Origin: Prosthecobacter sp.
GTDB taxonomy: Bacteria; Verrucomicrobiota; Verrucomicrobiia; Verrucomicrobiales; Verrucomicrobiaceae
DNA: 63,587 nt
Reading direction: 5' to 3'
Assembly: GCF_029946185.1 (NCBI RefSeq)
Contig: NZ_JAQSEA010000060.1
Location: 1-63,587 of the forward strand
Below, piece by piece: positions 44,113 to 52,968 of the stretch (position 1 is the stretch's first letter; each line of letters opens with the position of its first letter). The notes under the pieces are model-generated. The model was given only the letters and a program-made list of their open reading frames with translations. It made no database searches and had not been told where the DNA came from. A program made the position numbers and the translations under genes.

Positions 44113-44919
44113 TTAGCGATGGCAGGTGGTGCAGGATTCCGGCGGCTGAATCTGCCAGTGCTTCTTAATCTGGGTGCCCACTTCAGTCTGGGTCACTTTT
44201 TTGCCGTAAGTTTTCTCCGCGAGAGCGACGATCTGTTCAAGGCTGTCAGCCTTGGCGCCTTCACCGCCGATCGTAGTGGCGATCTCGCCTGCCGGAACCT
44301 TCTTGTCGAGGAGAGTCTTATAAAACTCGTCACGCTTCAAATCATCAGGCTTGTAGTCCAACTTGGTGACGAACTCGAGAGGGCGCAGGCTCTTCTCGGG
44401 ATTGCGGTGGCAGTCAAGGCACCAGCCCATGGACTGGGGCTGATCGTGGCGGACGACTTCCATCTCGTTGATCTTGCCGTGGCAGTTCACGCAGGAGATG
44501 CCGCGGTTGAGATGGGCGCTGTGATTGAAATAGACGTAGTCAGGCGCCTTGTGGACTTTGACCCAAGGGATCGAGCTGCCGGTTTCGTTGGCTTTGATCA
44601 CCATCTCCAGCTTGGGAGAGTTGCTGCGGATATTGCCTTTGCCCGGGCCATGGCAGTTGAAGCAGGTCTGATTCGTCGGCACATTCGAGTGGCTGGAGGA
44701 CTCAACGAAGCTGTGGCAGTACCGGCAGTCGAGCGCGAGCTGTCCCGCATGGATCTTGTGCGAAAAGGGCACAGGCTGCGTCGGTTCATAACCTACGCGA
44801 GTGTATTTTGGTGTGAAGTAGTAGGCAATGCCGACACTCACGCCGAAGGCAATGAACACGACGGCAATGGCGAGCTTGAGCGGCAGCCAGTTGCTCCAAC
44901 GCGGAAAAAAGTTAGCCAT
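44113..44919 (-). CDS. actA: Alternative Complex III pentahaem cytochrome ActA
   Basis: A 268-residue membrane-anchored multihaem cytochrome c. One N-terminal helix (about 12-34) is followed by five CXXCH motifs: CRYCH (65-69), CFNCH (86-90), CVNCH (143-147), CLDCH (167-171) and CTTCH (263-267). This matches the pentahaem ActA of ACIII. The start at MANFFPRW was chosen because the longer frame runs through the CRP-like palindrome and the promoter-like region, and adds residues without similarity to the family. It is the first gene of the 17-gene operon. Confidence 0.95.
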   Translation of the reverse strand: MANFFPRWSNWLPLKLAIAVVFIAFGVSVGIAYYFTPKYTRVGYEPTQPVPFSHKIHAGQLALDCRYCHSFVESSSHSNVPTNQTCFNCHGPGKGNIRSNSPKLEMVIKANETGSSIPWVKVHKAPDYVYFNHSAHLNRGISCVNCHGKINEMEVVRHDQPQSMGWCLDCHRNPEKSLRPLEFVTKLDYKPDDLKRDEFYKTLLDKKVPAGEIATTIGGEGAKADSLEQIVALAEKTYGKKVTQTEVGTQIKKHWQIQPPESCTTCHR

Positions 44920-44940
44920 AGAAAGTGTCGGAAAGATGAG

Positions 44941-44960
44941 CTTGTGAAAAATTTCACAAG
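44941..44960. promoter_or_regulatory. CRP/FNR-type operator upstream of actA
   Basis: CTTGTGAAAAATTTCACAAG is a perfect 20-bp dyad containing TGTGA-N6-TCACA, the half-site arrangement of CRP. It ends 21 bp before the actA start codon. With the promoter suggested at 44968-44996 it would fall at about +1 to +20, a position that favours repression or roadblocking; activation would need a different start site. Confidence 0.65.
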
Positions 44961-44967
44961 GGATTTT

Positions 44968-44996
44968 AGAATAGGGAGACGAGAGCAGGTTTGCAA
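44968..44996 (-). promoter_or_regulatory. Candidate promoter of the act-cox operon
   Basis: On the minus strand TTGCAA (44991-44996) and TATTCT (44968-44973) are separated by 17 bp, matching sigma-70-type elements at four of six bases each. The predicted start site is at about 44961, directly next to the CRP-like palindrome. The gap of 158 bp to the upstream gene is the only sizeable one before the operon. Confidence 0.45.
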
Positions 44997-45077
44997 CCGT
45001 CATCTTGATTTTTTTGAACTTTTATGCGCAATGCTTGTCTATTGCGATTCTGTCTCAAAAAAATACTGAGGAGTGCT

Positions 45078-46124
45078 TCAACCCCATTCGACCCAGAGCA
45101 CATTGTGCTCGAAATCCAAGGTCACTCGATAGTCCTCAAGCAGGTAAGTGCCAAGACGTGACGGACCAGGCATCACATCCACCTGCGCGAAGGGGTAATA
45201 AGACCCAAACAGGCCGAGGGACCTGAACTCCAGGACCCGCACATTGGCCTCCTTAGGAGTCTGCGCACCGCCGACACCCGTGATCAGGTAGTTTCCGCCC
45301 ACATCCCAACCGCCATTTTTATAGCCAAGTACTTCAGCGACACGGCGGTCCAGCTGCACACCGAAAACAGAACCGGAATCGACCACACCCTCCCAGGAAA
45401 GCCCGCGGCATTTGAGCAGCGTCGTCGGCACCCCGTGCTTCATGCTCAGGCTGGCCTTGTGCATGTGCTTGCGAACAGGACCGGGAAAACTGCGGGTCAG
45501 GCCAAACTCAAACTCCTCCTCTAAAAAATCGAGCGTCGCGTACTTGCAGTTTTTGGCCAGCATGTTCACGCCCAGCAAGGAGATCCCCAAGTGCTCCTTC
45601 AGCATGCCGCTGCCTATGGCCGTGCGCTGCATGCGGATGATGCAGGGGAGGTTCTCCAGCCGCCACGTGCCGATCTGCAGGGTAGGAATGATCGCCGCCA
45701 TGCCCGGTTCTTTTCCCAACACGCCCACCATGGTGGGACGTATCTGCGGCACGGTGCGCAGGCCGTATTCCACCGCCTGTTCCGCATCGAAAACACTGCT
45801 GGCCGCCCCGGTGTCGAGCATGAACTTTTTTGGTTTGTGGCCGTTGAGACTGACTTTGAGGTACGGAACGCCATTCTCATAATTCATGGGCACCTTGAGC
45901 ACACCCTCCGGCGGCGGCACGCTGTGCGTTCGGATGTTCATGCCGCCCTTTTCTGTCAACTTGACCTCAGATGCCGAAATCGCCTGGGCCTGCAACTGTT
46001 TCTGCATCTCATCTGGCAGCGCCTCATTTTTCACCGCAAACGAGTCGGCGCATCCCGTGAGACTTATCAAGGCGTTGAGCACCAGAGCCATTCTTAAGAC
46101 GATGGTGAAGTGCGTACGATTCAT
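45078..46124 (-). CDS. Two-domain aspartyl-protease lipoprotein
   Basis: A 348-residue lipoprotein: signal peptide ending LISLTGC, lipidated Cys25. It contains two retropepsin-like halves. The first has FMLDTGAASS (Asp104) and the second GVVDSGSVFG (Asp249), so the protein carries both catalytic aspartates within one chain, as in pepsin, each in a D-[TS]-G motif. Each half also has a following GxxLLGxNML/ITGVGG-type hydrophobic-Gly element. The substrate is unknown. The start MNRTHFTIVL was chosen because it begins the signal peptide; upstream ATGs add an unlikely extension. The gene follows its paralogue at 46188-47081 in the same direction. Confidence 0.8.
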   Translation of the reverse strand: MNRTHFTIVLRMALVLNALISLTGCADSFAVKNEALPDEMQKQLQAQAISASEVKLTEKGGMNIRTHSVPPPEGVLKVPMNYENGVPYLKVSLNGHKPKKFMLDTGAASSVFDAEQAVEYGLRTVPQIRPTMVGVLGKEPGMAAIIPTLQIGTWRLENLPCIIRMQRTAIGSGMLKEHLGISLLGVNMLAKNCKYATLDFLEEEFEFGLTRSFPGPVRKHMHKASLSMKHGVPTTLLKCRGLSWEGVVDSGSVFGVQLDRRVAEVLGYKNGGWDVGGNYLITGVGGAQTPKEANVRVLEFRSLGLFGSYYPFAQVDVMPGPSRLGTYLLEDYRVTLDFEHNVLWVEWG

Positions 46125-46187
46125 GATGCGCAAGTCATCCATGGAAGGGTTGCCACTGTCAACCGGCGCTGCGCACAAGAGTTGCGG

Positions 46188-47081
46188 TCAACGCTCCAGC
46201 CAGAGCGCATTGCCACGAAAATCCACGGTCAGACGTGTACCCTGCCAAAAGCGTGACCCGATGCGCATGGGCCCCGGCATGACGTACAAAGTTGCCCTTG
46301 GGTGAGTCTCCCCGCACAGCGTGGCCGCAGGCACTTGAATCGTGCGCGCACCCACCTGATCCGCCTGCACACTGCCACCCACACCACTCAGGATCAGACC
46401 TCGGCCCATGCCCACGCCGTCGTGGGCATGTCCCAGCCGTGCGGCGGTGCTTTGATTGATCACGATGCCCCAAGTTGAACCCGAATCCACCACCGCGTCC
46501 CAGGAGATGCCGCCGGAGCTGACACGAATGACGGGCATGCCCATCGACCAGCGCAGCGGCGTGCGCGTCACCCTGCTGCGCGTGGGTTGAAACGTGCGTG
46601 AAAAACCCAGCTCAACCGTGTTGCGCTGGTAATCAAGAGTCATGAAGCTGCAATGCCGGCGCAAATGATCCATGCCAAGGATGGCGCTGCCAAGCCCGTC
46701 GGGTCGAAAGTTGGAAATGCCGCGCACCAGGCACCGCACATTGGTGGTGTGCCATTGGCCGAGGTCCAGCGTGCTCATCACCGCCTGGCTGGCATCCGCT
46801 GTCCCATGAACGCCGCGAATCTGCAGTCTGCGCCCACCGGAGGGGAGAAGACCGCAGGCGGTCGCCACGTCAGGCTCGAACACGCTCAGAGTAGCGCCGG
46901 TGTCCAACAGCAGCAGGATGGCGCGCTGGCCGTTGATGCTGGCCATGACATGCGGCGTCCCCGCACGGAGCTGCATGGGCACCGCCACATCCGCCATAGG
47001 ATTCTGCGGTGCCACCGCCAAAAACGGCACCCCACAAGATGACATCAGACATACGATCAGAACTGCGAAGGGTGTTTTCAT
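46188..47081 (-). CDS. Two-domain aspartyl-protease lipoprotein, paralogue
   Basis: A 297-residue lipoprotein with lipobox CLMSSC (Cys16). Two retropepsin-like halves carry LLLDTGATLS (Asp60) and AVVDSGSTWG (Asp199). The order of motifs, the ILGMDHLRRHCSFMTLDY segment and the C-terminal LYVMPGPMRIG/LTVDFRGNALWLER ending correspond block by block to the next gene downstream (GVNMLAKNCKYATLDF, VDVMPGPSRLG, VTLDFEHNVLWVEWG), so the two are tandem duplicates. It is divergent from the peptide transporter operon, with 146 bp between starts. A role in periplasmic peptide or protein turnover, possibly feeding that transporter, is inference. Confidence 0.8.
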   Translation of the reverse strand: MKTPFAVLIVCLMSSCGVPFLAVAPQNPMADVAVPMQLRAGTPHVMASINGQRAILLLLDTGATLSVFEPDVATACGLLPSGGRRLQIRGVHGTADASQAVMSTLDLGQWHTTNVRCLVRGISNFRPDGLGSAILGMDHLRRHCSFMTLDYQRNTVELGFSRTFQPTRSRVTRTPLRWSMGMPVIRVSSGGISWDAVVDSGSTWGIVINQSTAARLGHAHDGVGMGRGLILSGVGGSVQADQVGARTIQVPAATLCGETHPRATLYVMPGPMRIGSRFWQGTRLTVDFRGNALWLER

Positions 47082-47227
47082 GCGACTGAAGCATGACTAC
47101 CTCCATTCCACGCAGACGCATCCGGTGGTTTTGCGAAGTGAGATGACGATTCCTTCAAATCACACACAAAACCTTGTGCGCAGCGGCGTATTGTCGGAGA
47201 CTTCTTTTTCTTTCTGCCAAACGCCTC

Positions 47228-48481
47228 ATGCGCGACTACTTCATCCGCCGCTTCTTGCTCATCATTCCGACATTGATCGGGGCGACGCTGGTGGTGTTCG
47301 GAATCACACGGGTAACCCCGGGTGGTCCGATGGAGCGGACGATGCAGATGGCGATGATGAATGAGAAGGGCGGGGGCAAAAACGCAGGTGCCTCGCTTTC
47401 CGAAGAGCAGCTTGCCGATCTGGCCTCCTACTATGGCTTCGACAAATCCTTCCTGTACGCTTACGGCATGTGGCTGGGCGTCCTGCCGCGTGAGAACACA
47501 CCGCAGTTTGTAAAGTTTGAAAAGGACGTGAAGGAAATGCCGGTCAGCCTGAAGGTGCTGCTGCCCCGGGAGCAGTGGACTGCCACCAATGCTTACAAGG
47601 TCACCCCGGCCACGCTTTCCCGCGATGGGAACCTCACTGCGTCAGACCCCACGACATTAGAGGGCTGGAAGACAAGGGTGGAACCAGAGAAACAGCATGT
47701 GGTGGTTTACCGGCCGGTATTCAAGGGAATGTTCCATGGCTACTTCCACCTCTCCACCAGCTACAACCAGCCAGTGCTGGAGATGATGCTGTCCAAGATG
47801 CCGGTTTCCATCTTTTACGGCCTGACCAGTTTCATCCTGAGCTATCTGGTTTGCATTCCTCTGGGCGTGCTGAAGGCCATCAAGCATCGCACGATGATCG
47901 ACAACGTCACCTCGATGCTGATTTTTATCGGCTACTCCATTCCGGGCTTCTTGCTGGGCAGTCTGCTGGTGGTGTACCTTGCCGCACGTCATGGCTGGTT
48001 TCCCACGGAAGGCTTTACGGGTGAAAACTTCGCCTCTCTGGGTTTTTTCGGAAAGGTGTGGGACGTCATCCATCACGCGATTTTACCGCTCATTTGCTAC
48101 ATGATCGGGAGCTTTGCCTTCATGACCATGCTCATGAAGAACAACCTCATGGACAATCTGGCGGCGGATTATGTGCGCACGGCCATTGCGAAGGGTGCCA
48201 GCTTCCGCCGGGCAGTGATTGGCCACGCGCTGCGGAACTCGCTCATCCCCATTGTCACCACGTTGGGGAGCATCACGACTATTTTTGTGGCGGGCTCCAT
48301 GCTGATCGAGAAAATCTTCCAGATCGACGGCTTTGGCCTGCTGATGGTGCAGAGCATCTCCGACCGCGACTACCCGCTGGTGATGGGGATTCTCACCGTC
48401 GACGTTGTGCTGATCATGCTGGGCAACATCCTGTCTGACTACCTGGTGGCGCTCACTGATCCACGCGTCCGTTTTGAATGA
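47228..48481 (+). CDS. Peptide ABC transporter permease (YejB/OppB type)
   Basis: A 417-residue inner-membrane permease. The first helix (MRDYFIRRFLLIIPTLIGATLVVFGITRV) and the downstream helices with the EAA-type loop GASFRRAVIGHALRNSLIPIV are typical of oligopeptide/YejB permeases. Between helix 1 and helix 2 is a periplasmic segment of about 140 residues (50-190), longer than in OppB or DppB. It begins a five-gene unit (permease, permease, binding protein, ATPase, ATPase) ordered with overlapping genes. The start MRDYF follows a longer frame with no sense upstream. The substrate is likely peptides or a small peptide-like compound. Confidence 0.9.
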   Translation: MRDYFIRRFLLIIPTLIGATLVVFGITRVTPGGPMERTMQMAMMNEKGGGKNAGASLSEEQLADLASYYGFDKSFLYAYGMWLGVLPRENTPQFVKFEKDVKEMPVSLKVLLPREQWTATNAYKVTPATLSRDGNLTASDPTTLEGWKTRVEPEKQHVVVYRPVFKGMFHGYFHLSTSYNQPVLEMMLSKMPVSIFYGLTSFILSYLVCIPLGVLKAIKHRTMIDNVTSMLIFIGYSIPGFLLGSLLVVYLAARHGWFPTEGFTGENFASLGFFGKVWDVIHHAILPLICYMIGSFAFMTMLMKNNLMDNLAADYVRTAIAKGASFRRAVIGHALRNSLIPIVTTLGSITTIFVAGSMLIEKIFQIDGFGLLMVQSISDRDYPLVMGILTVDVVLIMLGNILSDYLVALTDPRVRFE

Positions 48482-48494
48482 ACCCACACGCCGC

Positions 48495-50009
48495 ATGACC
48501 CCACGCACCACCGGCATCTGTCTTCTTGTGTTCGCGGTTTTATCCGCAGTCTTCCGGCTGTTGCGTGTGCTGGTGCCGGTGTTCAAAGCGCCGTTTTTAG
48601 GAGGAGACGTACTGGGCTTTATCCTGCTGGCAGTGGTGGGGGCCTTTGGCCTTCGCTTGATATTGCGCGCTCGGAACGAGTGGCAGTTCAGCCCGCTGAC
48701 CTTGAAGCAGCTGCGGCGTTTCCGCTCGCTGCGGCGGGGTTACGTGTCTTTCGTGTTGCTGTTGGTGCTCTCAGGGCTGGCCTCGTTGGACAATCTGATC
48801 GTGGGCAAACGCGCGCTCGTGGTGAAGCACGCAGGTCATTATTATTTTCCCTTCCTCCGCAGCGACTTCCTCCAGGGCAAAACCTTCGGCTTCGCCTCCT
48901 CCGCCGAGGTGGACTACCGCGAGCTCCAGGAACTCTGCCGGTTGGAAAAAAAGGGCAACTGGGTGCTGATGCCACTGGTTCCTTACTCGCCCAAGCTCGA
49001 CTCGCCTCCAACCATCGAAATATTGGACCTGCGCGGAGAAGTGCTGTACCTGCCAGGCTCCTCCCGTCCGTTGGACGGCACAGCCTACACGGTGTTCGCC
49101 AGCAACATGGAGCAGAAGCGCCGGGAGTTCCAATTCCGCAAGGGGGTGAAGCATGGCGACTTCCGCGGCTGGAACGAGGCGGGCGAGCAGGTCGAGAAAG
49201 GCCGCTATGAAAATGGCAAACGTGTGGCTTACACCGACTTCAGCGAGGGCAAGGCGGCAGCCCTGGAGCCGATGGCTCATGCGGAGTGGAAGAGGCTGGT
49301 CTATCCCCCCTCAGAGCCGTCCGCCATTCACAAGCACTACCTGGGCACCAACGGCACCGGGCAGGACGTGCTGGCCATGCTTTATGGCGGCTGGCAGCAA
49401 GTGCTGGTGGCGTCCGTGCTGTTTGTGACGCTTGTTTTCGGTGTGGGCATCATCGTGGGCGGGGCGCTGGGCTATTTTGGCGGTGTGGTGGACATTGTTG
49501 GCCAGCGGCTGATTGAGGTGTGGTCGGTTCTGCCGTTCCTTTTTTTGGTGTCCATTGTCAGCGCCTTGGTCAGTCCCAGTCTGACGGTGCTGGTGATGTT
49601 GATCGCCGCGTTTGGCTGGATGAGCACCACGAGCTACCTGCGCACAGCGGTCTATAAAGAGAAGACGCGTGACTATGTGGCTGCCGCGCGCCTGCTGGGT
49701 GCCAGTACGCCGCGCATTATCTTCCGCCAGGTGCTGCCAAACGTCATCGCCATCCTCGTCACGCTGGCACCCTTCGAGGTGTCCGGGGTCATCACTTCAT
49801 TGGCCGCACTGGACTTCTTGGGCTTCGGCCTGCCGCCAGACGAGCCGAGCTGGGGCCGCCTGCTTCACGAAGGCGTGGATAATTTCTCCTATCCCTGGAT
49901 CGTGAGCAGCGCCTTCGCCGCCATGGCCTCCGTGCTGGTCCTGATCACCTTTGTCGGTGAGGCCGTGCGTGAGGCGTTCGATCCGAAGAAGTTCACCATC
50001 TACGAATGA
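48495..50009 (+). CDS. Peptide ABC transporter permease (YejE/OppC type) with extended periplasmic domain
   Basis: A 504-residue permease. The C-terminal 210 residues are a classic binding-protein-dependent permease domain with the EAA loop DYVAAARLLGASTPRIIFRQVLPN. Preceding it, HYLGTNGTGQDVLAML is the signature of the YejE/DppC group. The first 300 residues hold three helices and a large soluble domain, which includes a MORN-variant (YwqK-like) stretch: FQFRKGVKHGDFRGWNEAG, then QVEKGRYENGKRVAY (about 214-245). The ATG at 48495 was chosen; a TTG at 48474 would overlap the upstream gene by 8 bp and is also possible. The gene's stop overlaps the next start. Confidence 0.88.
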   Translation: MTPRTTGICLLVFAVLSAVFRLLRVLVPVFKAPFLGGDVLGFILLAVVGAFGLRLILRARNEWQFSPLTLKQLRRFRSLRRGYVSFVLLLVLSGLASLDNLIVGKRALVVKHAGHYYFPFLRSDFLQGKTFGFASSAEVDYRELQELCRLEKKGNWVLMPLVPYSPKLDSPPTIEILDLRGEVLYLPGSSRPLDGTAYTVFASNMEQKRREFQFRKGVKHGDFRGWNEAGEQVEKGRYENGKRVAYTDFSEGKAAALEPMAHAEWKRLVYPPSEPSAIHKHYLGTNGTGQDVLAMLYGGWQQVLVASVLFVTLVFGVGIIVGGALGYFGGVVDIVGQRLIEVWSVLPFLFLVSIVSALVSPSLTVLVMLIAAFGWMSTTSYLRTAVYKEKTRDYVAAARLLGASTPRIIFRQVLPNVIAILVTLAPFEVSGVITSLAALDFLGFGLPPDEPSWGRLLHEGVDNFSYPWIVSSAFAAMASVLVLITFVGEAVREAFDPKKFTIYE

Positions 50010-51985
50010 AGCAAGAGATCACAGTGGAAGGAACAGCAGGTTCCAGCATTCGTCGCACGGCGACCTTCATGCTGATTGCCACGGCGGCATGTGTCGTGCT
50101 GTCCGCCTGCAAGCGCAGCGAAGACGTCCGTTTCCCACCCTATGACAACACCGTAGAGGTGGAGGCGGACTGGAAGTCGAAGCCGAATTTTTACCAATTC
50201 AAGACGCTTGCCGACGTGCCGGCGAACCTGAAGTGGGAGAATGGCATGGACCTGCCGGAGATCGGTGACCCGGCGGCAAAGAAGGGCGGCACCTTCAACT
50301 ACGACATGCCGAATTTCCCGCCTACGCTGCGTTTCATCGGACCGGAGGGCGGCAACACCTTCCGCGGCCAGCATTACGACAACATCGAAATGAACCACGT
50401 GGTGCGGCACCCCAACGTGGACAAGTGGATGCCGTGCCTGGCCAAGGAGTGGGCCATCAGCGAGGATCGCAAGACGGTGTTCTTCCGGCTCGACCCGGAC
50501 GCCACCTATTCCGACGGCGTGAAGGTGACGGTGGAGGATTATTTCATGTTCTTCTATGTCTCGATGTCAAAGTACGCGAAGGATCCGTACAAGGCGGACT
50601 ACTTCCCGCGTGAGTTTGCTGCGGTCACGAAATACGACGAGCACACGATGTCCATCACGCTGACCAAGGTGAACCCCGACCCGGTGCTGATCGCGACGCT
50701 CATGCCTCTGCCGCGCCACTTCTTTCGTGAGTTTGCCGAGGACTTCCCAGCCCGCTACCAGTGGCGCAAGATGCCGACCACAGGTGCCTACGACATCCTC
50801 CCCGAGGATGTGAAATTCGGCCGCAGCATCACCCTCCACCGGGTGGAAAACTGGTGGGCCAAAGACAAGAAGTACTACAAGCACCGCTTCAACGCCGACC
50901 GCCTTGTGTACCGGATGGTCAGCACGATTGACAAGAGCTTCGAACTGCTGCGGCAGGGAAAGCTGGACCTGTTTTCAAGCAGCGCCCAAATGCTGCCGCC
51001 GACTTTCTGGTATGATCGTGGCGATGTCCCCGAGCTGCTAAACGGCTACCTCGAACGCTACACTTTCTACAACCAATATCCTCGCAACCCACGCTGCATT
51101 TACATCAACACGGGCAAGCCGTTGCTGGACAATCTGGACGTACGCGTAGGCGTGCATCACGCCTTTGACATGGAGAAGGTCATCGCCGTCGTGCTGCGTG
51201 ATGACGCCTTGCGCATGCAAAGTGCCTTTGCAGGTTTTGGCCGTTTCACCAGCCCCAATCTGCACGCACGCACGTATGACCCGGCCAAGGCGCGGGAGGC
51301 GTTTGCCAAGGCGGGCTTTACCAAGTCGGGGCGCGACGGCGTGCTGATGAACGCAGAGGGCAAGCGTCTCTCCTTTGTGCTCTCGCTTGGTGCCATGCCG
51401 CTCTACACCCAGGCGGGGCTGATCTGGAAAGAAGGCGCGCTGAAAGCCGGGCTGGATCTACAGATCGAGTCGCTGGACTTCACGCAGCTTTTCAAGAAAG
51501 GCGGCGAGAAAAAGCACGACCTGATCCTCGCGGGTTTCGGGGCCGGGCCGCCGTATCCTGAGTTTTGGCAGTTCTATCACAGTGACAACGCTTATGAGAT
51601 CCTGCCAGACGGCACGCGCAAGCCGAAGACGGACACCAACAACTTCACCCAGACCGCCGACCCTGAGCTGGACAAGCTCATCATCCAGTGCCGTGAAGCG
51701 CCCAATGAGGACGAGGTGCAGCGGCTGAGCTGGATCATTGAGGAGGAGGCGCAACGGCGCGCCACTGAGATCCCCACCTGGGAGGTGCCTCTCTATCGCT
51801 ACTTCCACACCCGATGGTTGCGCTGGCCCGCCGACGGCAACTGCAAATACAGCCGCGAGGGACAGGATAGCTTCGTGTGGTGGATCGACGAGGACATCAA
51901 GAAGGAAACCCTTGAGGCCATGCGCGTAGGACGCAGCTTCGGCGAGACGAGTCGTGTCTTCGACCAGTATCAGGACAAGCCATGA
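50006..51985 (+). CDS. Extracellular solute-binding lipoprotein, family 5 (peptide type)
   Basis: A 659-residue substrate-binding protein. The signal peptide ends VVLSAC with lipidated Cys35. The SBP_bac_5 fold is recognised from KKGGTFNYDMPNFPPTL near 96, WAISEDRKTVFFRLDPDATYSDG near 148-170, INTGKPLLDNLDVRVGVHHAFD near 370-392 and the C-terminal YRYFHTRWLRW. Length and the YejA-like opening agree with a Yej-type system, in which YejA binds peptides. The start codon overlaps the permease stop and its stop overlaps the ATPase start. Anchored at the outer face of the inner membrane, it delivers substrate to the two permeases. Confidence 0.92.
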   Translation: MKQEITVEGTAGSSIRRTATFMLIATAACVVLSACKRSEDVRFPPYDNTVEVEADWKSKPNFYQFKTLADVPANLKWENGMDLPEIGDPAAKKGGTFNYDMPNFPPTLRFIGPEGGNTFRGQHYDNIEMNHVVRHPNVDKWMPCLAKEWAISEDRKTVFFRLDPDATYSDGVKVTVEDYFMFFYVSMSKYAKDPYKADYFPREFAAVTKYDEHTMSITLTKVNPDPVLIATLMPLPRHFFREFAEDFPARYQWRKMPTTGAYDILPEDVKFGRSITLHRVENWWAKDKKYYKHRFNADRLVYRMVSTIDKSFELLRQGKLDLFSSSAQMLPPTFWYDRGDVPELLNGYLERYTFYNQYPRNPRCIYINTGKPLLDNLDVRVGVHHAFDMEKVIAVVLRDDALRMQSAFAGFGRFTSPNLHARTYDPAKAREAFAKAGFTKSGRDGVLMNAEGKRLSFVLSLGAMPLYTQAGLIWKEGALKAGLDLQIESLDFTQLFKKGGEKKHDLILAGFGAGPPYPEFWQFYHSDNAYEILPDGTRKPKTDTNNFTQTADPELDKLIIQCREAPNEDEVQRLSWIIEEEAQRRATEIPTWEVPLYRYFHTRWLRWPADGNCKYSREGQDSFVWWIDEDIKKETLEAMRVGRSFGETSRVFDQYQDKP

Positions 51986-52968
51986 GCAACACCGCCCCCA
52001 TCCTCGAAGTCAGAGACCTCGTCACCGCGTTTGACACCGACGCGGGCCGCATGACGGCGGTCGATGGCATTCGCTTTGATGTGCCGCGTGGCAAGACCTT
52101 CGGCATCGTCGGTGAATCAGGCTGCGGCAAAAGCGTCACTGCTTTTTCCATCACCCGCCTGCTGCCACAGCCGCACGGCAAGATTCTCGGTGGCAGCATC
52201 CACTTTGAAGGCCGTGATCTGGCGTCTCTGCCCATCGAGGAAATGCAGCGGGTACGCGGCAACGACATCAGCATGATCTTTCAGGAGCCCATGACGGCAT
52301 TGAATCCTGTGCAGACTGTGGGCCGTCAGCTTGCTGAGGCCATTTTGCTGCACACGGAATGCAGCACAGCCGATGTGCTGGCCCGCAGCATCGACATGAT
52401 GCAGAAGGTGCGCATCCCGGCACCAGTTCAGCGCCTGAATGAATACCCCCATCAGCTCAGCGGCGGCATGCGCCAGCGGGTGATGATCGCCATGGCGCTG
52501 ATCAACAAGCCGAAGCTCCTCATTGCCGACGAGCCGACCACGGCGCTGGATGTCACCGTGCAGGCGCAGATTCTCGAACTCATCGCTGATTTACAGCAAG
52601 AGATGGGCATGAGCGTCATCCTCATCACCCATGATCTCGGCGTCATCGCCCAGGTGTGTGATGAAGTGGCGGTGATGTATGCAGGACGCATCATTGAGCG
52701 TGCCGGAGTATTTGAACTCTTCGCACAGCCGCGCCACGCCTACACCCAGGGCCTGCTGGAAAGCATCCCACGCATCGACAGCATGCCGAAGACCCAATTG
52801 AAGGCCATTCCGGGCAACGTACCCGGCATCGCCGACTTCAAACCCGGCTGCCGTTTTGGCGAGCGCTCAGGTCGTGCGCACAGCGCCGAGCACCTGAACA
52901 CACGCCCGCCTTTTGTCGAAATTTCCGCCAACCACTGGGTGGAGAACTGCCCCATCTGCGTCGCATGA
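51982..52968 (+). CDS. Peptide ABC transporter ATPase (OppD/DppD type)
   Basis: A 328-residue ABC ATPase. Walker A GESGCGKS lies near 46-53, the ABC signature LSGGMRQR near 156-163 and Walker [12 protein letters not shown] near 174-184, with the H-loop THDLGV after it. The C-terminal oligopeptide-transporter extension is present, with CRFGER and a Cys in NCPICVA, which in this family helps bind a 4Fe-4S cluster or zinc. It hydrolyses ATP to drive the permeases. Coupled to both neighbours by ATGA overlaps. Confidence 0.95.
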   Translation: MSNTAPILEVRDLVTAFDTDAGRMTAVDGIRFDVPRGKTFGIVGESGCGKSVTAFSITRLLPQPHGKILGGSIHFEGRDLASLPIEEMQRVRGNDISMIFQEPMTALNPVQTVGRQLAEAILLHTECSTADVLARSIDMMQKVRIPAPVQRLNEYPHQLSGGMRQRVMIAMALINKPKLLIADEPTTALDVTVQAQILELIADLQQEMGMSVILITHDLGVIAQVCDEVAVMYAGRIIERAGVFELFAQPRHAYTQGLLESIPRIDSMPKTQLKAIPGNVPGIADFKPGCRFGERSGRAHSAEHLNTRPPFVEISANHWVENCPICVA

